This document shows positions 6,808 through 12,317 of a stretch of DNA of 12,317 nucleotides, one piece after another. Location of the stretch: contig CAJPQU010000053.1 in assembly GCA_905372875.1 (NCBI GenBank), positions 1 to 12,317 of the forward strand, written 5' to 3'. A model generated the notes under the pieces. It did not search any database. It had not been told where the DNA came from and was given only the letters and a program-made list of their open reading frames with translations. A program made the translations under genes and the position numbers. This DNA is from an uncultured Schwartzia sp. (GTDB lineage: Bacteria; Bacillota; Negativicutes; Selenomonadales; Selenomonadaceae). Position 1 is the stretch's first letter. The number at the start of each line of letters is the position of its first letter.

Positions 6808-8343
6808 ATGGCTACGGTTCAGGAAAAAATCAAGTTGATGAAAGAAAAGCTCGAACACGTTCGTCTAGGCGGTGGTGAGAAGAGCATCGAGAAGCAGCAC
6901 AAGAAAGGTAAGATGACTGCTCGCGAGCGCCTCAACATCCTCTTTGACGAAGGGACTTTTGTCGAATTGGACGCGCTAGTTCATCATCGCTGCACGAACT
7001 TCGGTCAGGAAAAGAAAGAGCTTCCAGGCGAAGGCGTTGTCTGCGGATACGGTACTGTTGACGGGCGGCTGGTCTATGCCTTCGCACAGGATTTTACGGT
7101 AGAAGGCGGCTCCCTCGGCGAGAAGCATGCGCATAAGATCTGGAAGGTACAGGATCTCTCCATGCGTATGGGTGCTCCCTGCGTGGGCCTGAATGATTCC
7201 GGCGGTGCCCGTATTCAGGAAGCGGTTGATGCTCTCTCGGGTTACGGCGGTATCTTCTTCCGCAATACGGCAGCTTCGGGTGTTGTGCCTCAGATTTCGG
7301 CTATCATGGGCCCGAGCGCCGGCGGTGCAGTTTATTCCCCGGCGATTACGGACTTCATCTACATGGTCAAAAACACTAGCCAGATGTTCATCACTGGCCC
7401 TGCGGTCATTAAGTCCGTTACTGGTGAGGAAGTCACCGCTGAACAGCTTGGCGGGGCGATGACACACAACAGCACCTCCGGTGTGGCGCATTTCGCGGCG
7501 GAGAATGATGAGGACTGCATCAAGCAGATCCGCTACCTGCTCAGTTTCCTGCCCAGCAATAACATGGAAGAGACTCCGCTCGTCGATACGTCGGATTCCC
7601 CGACTCGTATGGAAGAGAGTCTCAATACGCTGATTCCGGATAATCCAAATGCACCGTATGACATGAAGGACGTCATCCGTCTCATCGTCGATGACGGTGA
7701 ATTCTACGAAGTCCATCAGCATTTTGCCAAGAACATCATCACCTGCTTTGCTCGCTTCGATGGTCGCACAGTCGGCATCATTGCTAACGAGCCGAATAAT
7801 ATGGCCGGCTGCCTTGACTGCAACGCTTCGGATAAATCCTCGCGGTTCATCCGCTTCTGTGATGCGTTTAATATTCCGCTCGTAAACCTTGTCGATGTTC
7901 CGGGCTTCCTGCCGGGTGTCGATCAAGAGTACAGCGGTATCATCCGTCATGGTGCGAAGATGCTTTACGCATACAGCGAAGCTACGGTTCCTAAGATTAC
8001 GGTCATTCTCCGTAAATCCTACGGTGGTTCTTACATCGCGATGTGCTCTCGCGAAGTCGGTGCGGATCAGGTCATTGCCTGGCCGTCCTCCGAGATCGCG
8101 GTCATGGGGCCTGCCGGTGCGGCAAATATCATCTTTAAGAATGATGAGCCGGATCTCAAGAAGAAACATACGGATGAGTATGTCGCTGAATTCGCTACTC
8201 CGTATAAGGCGGCGGAGCGCGGCTATGTTGACTATGTCATTGAACCGAAGGAAACCCGTCCGCGCATTATCCAGTCGCTGAACATGCTGGCGACGAAACG
8301 TGAAGTCGGCCCGGCGAAGAAGCACGGCAACATTCCGTTGTAA
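6808..8343 (+). CDS. mmdA: Methylmalonyl-CoA decarboxylase carboxyltransferase (alpha) subunit
   Basis: The 511-residue product is an acyl-CoA carboxyltransferase with two crotonase-like halves, close in length and layout to Veillonella MmdA and to propionyl-CoA carboxylase beta chains. It moves the carboxyl group of (S)-methylmalonyl-CoA onto biotin carried by MmdC, releasing propionyl-CoA. Landmarks are LNDSGGARIQE (128-138), the first oxyanion-hole loop MGPSAGGAVYSP (167-178), VDVPGFLPG (362-370) and the second loop LRKSYGGSYIAM (401-412). In the classic enzyme the membrane subunit MmdB then decarboxylates biotin and pumps Na+; neither MmdB nor MmdD is encoded in this operon. The same fold serves in the 12S subunit of transcarboxylase, which cannot be ruled out by sequence alone. 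The start follows AGGAGGT at 6796-6802. Codon use is highly biased. Confidence 0.93.
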   Translation: MATVQEKIKLMKEKLEHVRLGGGEKSIEKQHKKGKMTARERLNILFDEGTFVELDALVHHRCTNFGQEKKELPGEGVVCGYGTVDGRLVYAFAQDFTVEGGSLGEKHAHKIWKVQDLSMRMGAPCVGLNDSGGARIQEAVDALSGYGGIFFRNTAASGVVPQISAIMGPSAGGAVYSPAITDFIYMVKNTSQMFITGPAVIKSVTGEEVTAEQLGGAMTHNSTSGVAHFAAENDEDCIKQIRYLLSFLPSNNMEETPLVDTSDSPTRMEESLNTLIPDNPNAPYDMKDVIRLIVDDGEFYEVHQHFAKNIITCFARFDGRTVGIIANEPNNMAGCLDCNASDKSSRFIRFCDAFNIPLVNLVDVPGFLPGVDQEYSGIIRHGAKMLYAYSEATVPKITVILRKSYGGSYIAMCSREVGADQVIAWPSSEIAVMGPAGAANIIFKNDEPDLKKKHTDEYVAEFATPYKAAERGYVDYVIEPKETRPRIIQSLNMLATKREVGPAKKHGNIPL

Positions 8344-8370
8344 TTCCCCACGGGAAACGTGAACGATGCG

Positions 8371-8398
8371 GGCTGTCAGCGCCTGAATGCTGGCAGTC
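8371..8398 (+). other. Hairpin between mmdA and mmdC
   Basis: GGCTGTCAGC (8371-8380) pairs with GCTGGCAGTC (8389-8398) over 10 base pairs including two G-U pairs, around an 8-base loop. A small second stem, TTCCC/GGGAA (8344-8348/8352-8356), starts right after the mmdA stop. No T run follows, so it is not a normal terminator. It may shape mRNA decay and the ratio of MmdA to MmdC. Confidence 0.5.
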
Positions 8399-8421
8399 GG
8401 CGTTCAAAAATATGATGTTTT

Positions 8422-8426
8422 GGAGG
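8422..8426 (+). promoter_or_regulatory. Ribosome binding site that sets the mmdC GTG start
   Basis: GGAGG ends 8 bases before the GTG at 8435. The upstream in-frame ATG at 8387 lies within the hairpin and has no ribosome binding site. Confidence 0.75.
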
Positions 8427-8434
8427 AATCTCAA

Positions 8435-8836
8435 GTGAAAAAATTTAACATTACCGTAAACGGAAGCTCCTACGCTGTGGAAGTGGAAGAAGTCGGCGGC
8501 GCTGCTGCTCCGGCTCCTCGTGCGGCTGCTCCAGCCCCCGCTGCTGCGTCGGCTCCGGCTGCCGCTCCTGCTCCGGCCCCTGCGGCTGCGCCGGCTCCGG
8601 TTGCTAAGGCAGCTGGTGCGGGCGAGCATTCCATCAATGCTCCGATGCCGGGTAAGATCCTCAAGGTGTTAGTCACCGAGGGCCAGGCGGTCAAGGCAGG
8701 CGAGAATCTCATGATGCTGGAAGCTATGAAGATGCAGAACGAGATTCTGGCGGACTCCGATGGTACGGTAAAGGCCATCAATGTGCAGGCTGGCCAGACG
8801 GTCAAAGTCGGCGATTCTCTCGCGATCCTTGGCTAA
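8435..8836 (+). CDS. mmdC: Biotin carboxyl carrier subunit of methylmalonyl-CoA decarboxylase
   Basis: From the GTG start the product is 133 residues. A short beta-rich N-terminus (1-20, [18 protein letters not shown]) leads into an alanine/proline linker (about 23-59), followed by a biotinyl domain (about 65-133). The biotin attachment site is EAMKM with K99, 35 residues from the C-terminus, the usual distance. The flexible linker lets biotin swing between MmdA and its partner. The layout matches MmdC of Veillonella and also the 1.3S subunit of transcarboxylase. It is the last gene of the operon, 91 bases after mmdA, with a terminator 12 bases downstream. The linker is encoded by low-complexity GC-rich codons (8501-8611). 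A start at ATG 8387 would add 16 unrelated residues and is not favoured. Confidence 0.94.
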   Translation: MKKFNITVNGSSYAVEVEEVGGAAAPAPRAAAPAPAAASAPAAAPAPAPAAAPAPVAKAAGAGEHSINAPMPGKILKVLVTEGQAVKAGENLMMLEAMKMQNEILADSDGTVKAINVQAGQTVKVGDSLAILG

Positions 8837-8848
8837 TACTGATCCATT

Positions 8849-8879
8849 AAAAAAGCGTCTCTTCGGAGGCGCTTTTTTT
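8849..8879 (+). terminator. Intrinsic terminator of the propionate operon
   Basis: GCGTCTC (8855-8861) and GAGGCGC (8866-8872) form a 7-bp stem with one G-U pair, closed by a UUCG tetraloop and followed by seven Ts (8873-8879). A run of six As precedes the stem and could extend pairing with the T run. It separates the metabolic operon from the ctsR operon. Confidence 0.93.
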
Positions 8880-8908
8880 GTGGGCAATTTCTTGGCTATA
8901 AAAAAGAC

Positions 8909-8937
8909 TTGCCTTTGAGCAAAAAGTCAAATATAAT
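8909..8937 (+). promoter_or_regulatory. Promoter of the ctsR operon
   Basis: TTGCCT (8909-8914) and a perfect TATAAT (8932-8937) are 17 bases apart. Transcription would start near 8944, about 40 bases before ctsR. The overlap with CtsR-type heptads supports a heat-regulated sigma-70-type promoter. Confidence 0.8.
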
Positions 8938-8960
8938 AGAGAAAAGGTCAAATGGTCAAG
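8925..8960 (+). promoter_or_regulatory. CtsR operator-like heptad cluster
   Basis: The CtsR heptad (A/G)GTCAAA occurs as AGTCAAA (8925-8931, inside the promoter spacer), GGTCAAA (8946-8952) and GGTCAAG (8954-8960, six of seven). They bracket the -10 box and the start site, so a bound repressor would block polymerase. Start-to-start spacings are 21 and 8 bases rather than the classic 10, so the exact pair bound is uncertain. Autoregulation by CtsR is inferred from the family. Confidence 0.75.
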
Positions 8961-8972
8961 AAAGGTGTATGA

Positions 8973-8979
8973 AGGTGAT
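8973..8979 (+). promoter_or_regulatory. Ribosome binding site that sets the ctsR start
   Basis: AGGTGAT is an exact piece of the anti-Shine-Dalgarno complement and precedes ATG 8983 at a good distance. The in-frame GTG at 8965 lies before it and has no comparable site. Confidence 0.65.
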
Positions 8980-8982
8980 AGT

Positions 8983-9429
8983 ATGAGCAATATTGCTGAT
9001 TTGATCGAGAGTTATATCTTACGGAAGTTGGCAGCTCAAGAAAGCGGCCATGTGGAATTGCGGCGCACCGACATTGCGGATAAGATTTCCTGTGCACCGT
9101 CCCAAATAAGCTATGTGCTGAGTACCCGATTTACGCCGGCTAAGGGCTTTGCTGTGGAATCCCGGCGGGGGTTAGGGGGATTTATCCGCATCGCGCAAGT
9201 CCCGGTGGAGAATCTTGTCTATCAGGATATGTTGGGAAAAATTGCCGAAGATACGCCACCGGAGACGGTACGTTCCATGGTGGCGTATCTTCTCAAACAT
9301 AAAATGATCACGAATCGAGAGGCAGCTTTGGTCCTGCCTATGATTGCAGCGGCTTATGCCGCTATGGAACCAGCGGATCGCGTACAGCTTTTGAAGACGA
9401 TTTTATTGACGCTGGAGCGTCTGTCTTGA
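8983..9429 (+). CDS. ctsR: CtsR, heat-shock repressor of clp genes
   Basis: The 148-residue product matches the CtsR family in length. Residues 1-75 form the winged helix-turn-helix, with the recognition segment around SCAPSQISYVLSTRFTP (36-52) and the wing at 57-70. Residues 80-148 form the alpha-helical dimerisation domain. CtsR represses class III heat-shock genes and is inactivated on heating, then handled by McsB and ClpC; all partners are encoded downstream. In the wing, the usual RGGGG is R62-G-L64-G-G66: a leucine replaces the second glycine of the loop thought to sense temperature. I chose ATG 8983 over GTG 8965 from the ribosome binding site. The gene starts 146 bases after mmdC, behind its own promoter and CtsR-like heptads. 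Confidence 0.94.
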   Translation: MSNIADLIESYILRKLAAQESGHVELRRTDIADKISCAPSQISYVLSTRFTPAKGFAVESRRGLGGFIRIAQVPVENLVYQDMLGKIAEDTPPETVRSMVAYLLKHKMITNREAALVLPMIAAAYAAMEPADRVQLLKTILLTLERLS

Positions 9430-9441
9430 GGAGGGTGGATT

Positions 9442-9984
9442 ATGCTGTGCGATGATTGCCATAAAAACGAGGCGTCGATTCATATTACCCAGATCAGTGC
9501 TGAAGGCCGGTTGGAAAAAAATCTTTGCGGCGAGTGCGCCGTGCGGTATGGGGATTTTATGCCGCGGCCAGAGACCAAAGACGTTACGGTCAATGATTTC
9601 TTAAAAGGAATTCTTGGTAAAGTTTCCTCGGAGGCAGCTGCGGTAGCGGCGCCCAATTTGATATGCCCGAATTGCGGCATGACGTATCAGGATTTTGTTA
9701 AGGCGGGGAAGATCGGTTGTGGCGTTTGCTACGCTACCTTTCACAAATACCTGACGCCGCTGTTGACACGAATTCACGGCGCCAGTGTTCACAGTGGCAA
9801 GATTCCTCGCCGTTCTGGGGGCGAATTAGCACTGCGTCACGAACTTGGGCTTTTGAAAGACAAGCTTAAGGCGGCGGTACATAACGAGGAGTATGAAAAG
9901 GCCGCCCAATACCGAGATAAAATTCGGGCTTGGGAAAAAAAGGCGTTTGAATCGGGAAAGGAGGAGCGTCATGGCAGTCAGTGA
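9442..9984 (+). CDS. mcsA: McsA, zinc-binding activator of the McsB arginine kinase
   Basis: This 180-residue protein has the McsA layout. The first four-cysteine site is C3-C6 and C29-C32; the second is C75-C78 and C93-C96 (ICPNCG and GCGVCY). A C-terminal UVR motif lies at about 131-165 (ELGLLKDKLKAAVHNEEYEKAAQYRDK in part), a helical hairpin also found in UvrB and ClpC. McsA binds and stimulates McsB and takes part in control of CtsR and in metal or redox stress sensing. Both cysteine sites are intact. It follows ctsR by 12 bases with GAGGAGGGTGG as an extended ribosome binding site, and its last 14 bases overlap mcsB, implying translational coupling. The assignment is firm; the length is close to the Bacillus protein. 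Confidence 0.94.
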   Translation: MLCDDCHKNEASIHITQISAEGRLEKNLCGECAVRYGDFMPRPETKDVTVNDFLKGILGKVSSEAAAVAAPNLICPNCGMTYQDFVKAGKIGCGVCYATFHKYLTPLLTRIHGASVHSGKIPRRSGGELALRHELGLLKDKLKAAVHNEEYEKAAQYRDKIRAWEKKAFESGKEERHGSQ

Positions 9985-11050
9985 TCTCTATCGAGATTAT
10001 TTCTTGCCTTGGTTTGGGCAGGGCGGGGACAGCAGCGATGTGGCGATGGCCAGCCGCATCCGATTGGCGCGAAATTTTGACCGGCTGCCCTTTCCCAATC
10101 GTGCCGATATCAAGCAGTTAGCCGCGGTGCAGGGTTTGGCAGCTTCGGTTTTTAACGAAATTGAAGCTGCCTGCGGTGCGCCTTGCGACGTGGTGGGGAT
10201 CGACGGTCTGTCCGAGATGGAGAGACAGGTCTTAGTGGAAAAGTATTTAATGAGCGATAATTTCATTCGCAATTCAGCTTATCGCAGTGCCTATATCAGC
10301 GCGAATCGCGGGACTAGTATTTTAGTCAACGAGGAAGATCACCTGCGAATTCAATGCATGACTGCCGGACTTAATCTCAAGGCGCCGCTCACAATAGCGA
10401 TGCAGATTGATGATGCGGTAGAAAGCCGTTTGGATTTGGCGTTTGACGAGAAGATGGGCTATCTGACATCCTGTCCTACAAATTTGGGCACCGGCCTGCG
10501 GGCTACGGTTCTCCTTCATCTTCCCGGGCTCACCTACACCCGGAACATGCACAATATCATCAATATTTCGCAGCAAATTGGGCTTTCCGTACAGGGCCTT
10601 TACGGAGAAGGAAGCGATGCCACAGGCAATGTATTCGCGATATCAAATCAGCTCACTTTGGGGCTTTCGGAGATAGATATCATCGATAATTTGGCTGGGG
10701 CGGTGACAGAGATCATTGAGCACGAGCGGCGGGCCAGAAAAGCGCTGGTGCTTTACTCTAAGGATCGACTGGAAGATGCGATATGGCGTGCTTACGGTAT
10801 TTTGCAATATGCCCGTTCTTTGGGCGAGGATGAGGTTTTGGAGCTTATCAGCAAGGTCCGGTTGGGCGTGGATTTGGGACTTCTTCATGAAGTGGAACGA
10901 GACCGCTTCGGCGAGGTCCTTATCGCTAGTCGGCCTAATTATATACGTAACCTGGCGGGGACAGAAAATCTTTCCCCGTCGGAGTTGGATCGCCGGCGGG
11001 CCGAAGTGGTGCGTCGGGTGTTAGCCGGTGACAGCAAGGAACGGGAGTGA
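9971..11050 (+). CDS. mcsB: McsB, protein-arginine kinase
   Basis: The 359-residue product is a phosphagen-kinase-fold enzyme that phosphorylates arginines in proteins, marking them for ClpC-ClpP. Visible motifs are ASRIRLARN (27-35, nucleotide binding), NEEDHLRIQ (120-128, with the catalytic glutamates), the signature CPTNLGTGLRATV with C168, and GEGSDATGNVFAISNQ (212-227). There is no N-terminal guanidino-specificity extension, which is normal for bacterial McsB. Near the C-terminus the allosteric phosphoarginine motif RDxxRA appears as LDRRRA (339-344), lacking the first arginine. The ATG at 9971 is preceded by AAAGGAGGAG and lies inside the end of mcsA; an in-frame start at 9893 would only add mcsA-overlapping sequence. 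It acts with McsA and feeds clpC, whose start follows 6 bases later. Confidence 0.95.
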   Translation: MAVSDLYRDYFLPWFGQGGDSSDVAMASRIRLARNFDRLPFPNRADIKQLAAVQGLAASVFNEIEAACGAPCDVVGIDGLSEMERQVLVEKYLMSDNFIRNSAYRSAYISANRGTSILVNEEDHLRIQCMTAGLNLKAPLTIAMQIDDAVESRLDLAFDEKMGYLTSCPTNLGTGLRATVLLHLPGLTYTRNMHNIINISQQIGLSVQGLYGEGSDATGNVFAISNQLTLGLSEIDIIDNLAGAVTEIIEHERRARKALVLYSKDRLEDAIWRAYGILQYARSLGEDEVLELISKVRLGVDLGLLHEVERDRFGEVLIASRPNYIRNLAGTENLSPSELDRRRAEVVRRVLAGDSKERE

Positions 11051-11056
11051 CCGATA

Positions 11057-12317
11057 ATGAATACAAGATTTACGTCTCGGGCGGTGAAGGTATTGAAATT
11101 TGCCCAGTACGAGGCGCAGGAGATGGAGCAGAATTATATTGGAACGGAGCATCTTCTTTTGGGTCTGGTACATGAGGATGAGGGCGTGGCCGCCCGTGCG
11201 TTGGCAGCATTGGGAGTCAATTTTGATACGGTGCGGGAACGGGTAGAGAGTGCTATGAATCTAACGGCGGAGGAGGGGTCTGATAATCCCTATTATACGC
11301 CGGGTGCTAAAAGGGTCATGGAGTTAGCTTTAGAGGAGGCACAAGGGCTTGGTCACGGTTATATCGGGACGGAGCATATCCTCTTGGGACTCATTCGGGA
11401 AAATGACAGTGCGGCGGCGCGGATCCTCATCGCTTTGGGGGCGCACCTTAACGCGGTCCGCCGGGCGGTCGTGGCGCTTTTACGCGGCGTCGGAGAAGGT
11501 GAAAAAGCTGACAGCGGAGCGGGGGAGAAACAACAGACGGAAACGCCGCTCCTCGATCGCTACGGCCGCTCGCTGAACGAAATGGCGGCGCAGGATAAGA
11601 TGGATCCGGTGATCGGCCGGGAAAAAGAAATTCAGCGTGTCATACAGATTCTTTCCCGGCGAACAAAGAATAATCCCATTCTCATTGGTGAGCCGGGGGT
11701 GGGCAAGACTGCTGTGGCCGAGGGGTTGGCGCAGACCATCGTCCAGGGTGCAGTTCCCCACATGTTGGCGGATAAGCGGGTGATGTCCCTTTCCATGGCC
11801 TCTTTAGTTGCTGGGGCCAAGTACCGGGGAGAATTTGAGGAACGCCTGAAAAGTGTGATAGAAGAAATTCGCCGAGCCGGGAATGTGATTCTCTTCATTG
11901 ACGAATTGCATACCCTTATCGGCGCGGGGGCAGCGGAAGGTTCCATCGACGCGGCTAATATTTTAAAACCGGCGCTTTCCCGCGGTGAAATTCAAATCAT
12001 TGGGGCCACGACCCTGAAAGAATATAAGAAATATTTTGAACGGGATGCGGCACTGGCGCGGCGTTTTCAGACCATCATGGTGGAAGAACCGGACACAGAG
12101 GCAGCCATCCGTATCCTGCGGGGGCTGCGAGATAAATATGAAGCCTTTCATCGGGCGAAGATCACCGATGACGCCATTGAGGCAGCGGTAAAGTTTTCCC
12201 ACCGATACATCACAGATCGCTTTCTTCCCGACAAGGCCATTGATTTGATGGATGAGGCGGCGTCCAAGGTGCGAATGAAGGCGGTGGCTCAGCCGGAAGG
12301 CGTTAAGGAATTAGAAA
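11057..12317 (+). CDS. clpC: ClpC, AAA+ unfoldase (3' end cut off)
   Basis: The frame stays open from ATG 11057 to the right edge, giving 420 residues of a protein that is usually about 810-850. Residues 1-145 are the double Clp_N domain; the two repeats carry E31 (IGTEHLLLG) and E106 (IGTEHILLG), matching the glutamates that hold phosphoarginine in Bacillus ClpC. A polar linker (146-165) leads to the first AAA+ module with Walker A GEPGVGKT (211-218), pore loop [14 protein letters not shown] (252-265), Walker [10 protein letters not shown] (277-285) and the arginine-finger region ALARRFQ (332-338). The window ends as the middle domain begins. ClpC unfolds McsB-marked proteins for ClpP. The start lies 6 bases after mcsB, with weak Shine-Dalgarno candidates in GGGAGTGA (11043-11050). 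Confidence 0.96.
   Translation, partial: MNTRFTSRAVKVLKFAQYEAQEMEQNYIGTEHLLLGLVHEDEGVAARALAALGVNFDTVRERVESAMNLTAEEGSDNPYYTPGAKRVMELALEEAQGLGHGYIGTEHILLGLIRENDSAAARILIALGAHLNAVRRAVVALLRGVGEGEKADSGAGEKQQTETPLLDRYGRSLNEMAAQDKMDPVIGREKEIQRVIQILSRRTKNNPILIGEPGVGKTAVAEGLAQTIVQGAVPHMLADKRVMSLSMASLVAGAKYRGEFEERLKSVIEEIRRAGNVILFIDELHTLIGAGAAEGSIDAANILKPALSRGEIQIIGATTLKEYKKYFERDAALARRFQTIMVEEPDTEAAIRILRGLRDKYEAFHRAKITDDAIEAAVKFSHRYITDRFLPDKAIDLMDEAASKVRMKAVAQPEGVKELE

Noticed and set aside
6976..8325. Antisense open frame of 449 codons inside mmdA
   Set aside because: It is in the same codon-aligned reverse frame and ends exactly at the sense CTA codon 57 of mmdA; it is a by-product of biased codons.
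8470..8805. Antisense alanine/glycine-rich open frame opposite mmdC
   Set aside because: It comes from the low-complexity GC-rich codons of the Ala/Pro linker; mmdC on the + strand has a clear biotinyl domain.
9893..9970. Longer McsB starting at 9893
   Set aside because: The extra 26 codons lie in the coding part of mcsA, do not resemble McsB, and the ATG at 9971 has a strong ribosome binding site and the usual N-terminus.
1..12317. Mobile elements, CRISPR arrays, tRNA or rRNA genes
   Set aside because: No transposase, integrase, regular short repeats, cloverleaf or rRNA-like sequence was seen on either strand by eye.

Overview
The window looks like chromosomal DNA of a propionate-forming anaerobe of the Negativicutes (Selenomonas/Veillonella/Megasphaera-like Firmicutes). 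The inference rests on two blocks found together. One is a succinate-to-propionate operon with a split B12-dependent methylmalonyl-CoA mutase and a biotin-type methylmalonyl-CoA decarboxylase. The other is a Firmicutes-type ctsR-mcsA-mcsB-clpC stress operon. All genes are on the + strand. The genus is not determined.

Layout. Positions 1-1218 hold the 3' part of an O-antigen ligase/polymerase-family membrane protein gene. Positions 1219-1578 are non-coding and carry a perfect 13-bp-arm palindrome, a strong sigma-70-type promoter (TTGACG-17-TATACT) and a leader of about 155 nt that can fold. Positions 1579-8836 are seven codirectional genes: acetyl-CoA hydrolase/transferase-family CoA transferase, mutase catalytic subunit, mutase B12 subunit, MeaB G-protein chaperone, methylmalonyl-CoA epimerase, decarboxylase carboxyltransferase subunit MmdA, and biotin carrier MmdC. 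A UUCG-loop terminator at 8849-8879 closes this unit. Positions 8909-8960 carry a second promoter overlapped by CtsR-type heptads, followed by ctsR, mcsA, mcsB and the first 420 codons of clpC, which runs off the right edge.

How the genes work together. The first operon encodes a cycle. Succinyl-CoA is rearranged to (R)-methylmalonyl-CoA by the mutase, which MeaB protects and loads. The epimerase makes the (S) form, MmdA/MmdC remove the carboxyl group to give propionyl-CoA, and the CoA transferase moves CoA from propionyl-CoA to succinate, releasing propionate and regenerating succinyl-CoA. The membrane Na+-pump subunit MmdB and the small subunit MmdD are absent from the operon, so they must lie elsewhere or MmdA/MmdC serve another partner. 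The second operon encodes the CtsR repressor, the McsA/McsB protein-arginine kinase that marks proteins for degradation, and the ClpC unfoldase that reads the mark.

No tRNA, rRNA, CRISPR array, insertion sequence or phage gene was seen. The genes are known families. The least explained parts are the regulatory DNA and RNA: the 1330-1363 palindrome, the folded leader, two bare hairpins inside the operon, and the irregular CtsR operator. Changes in normally conserved positions of CtsR and McsB are also worth checking.
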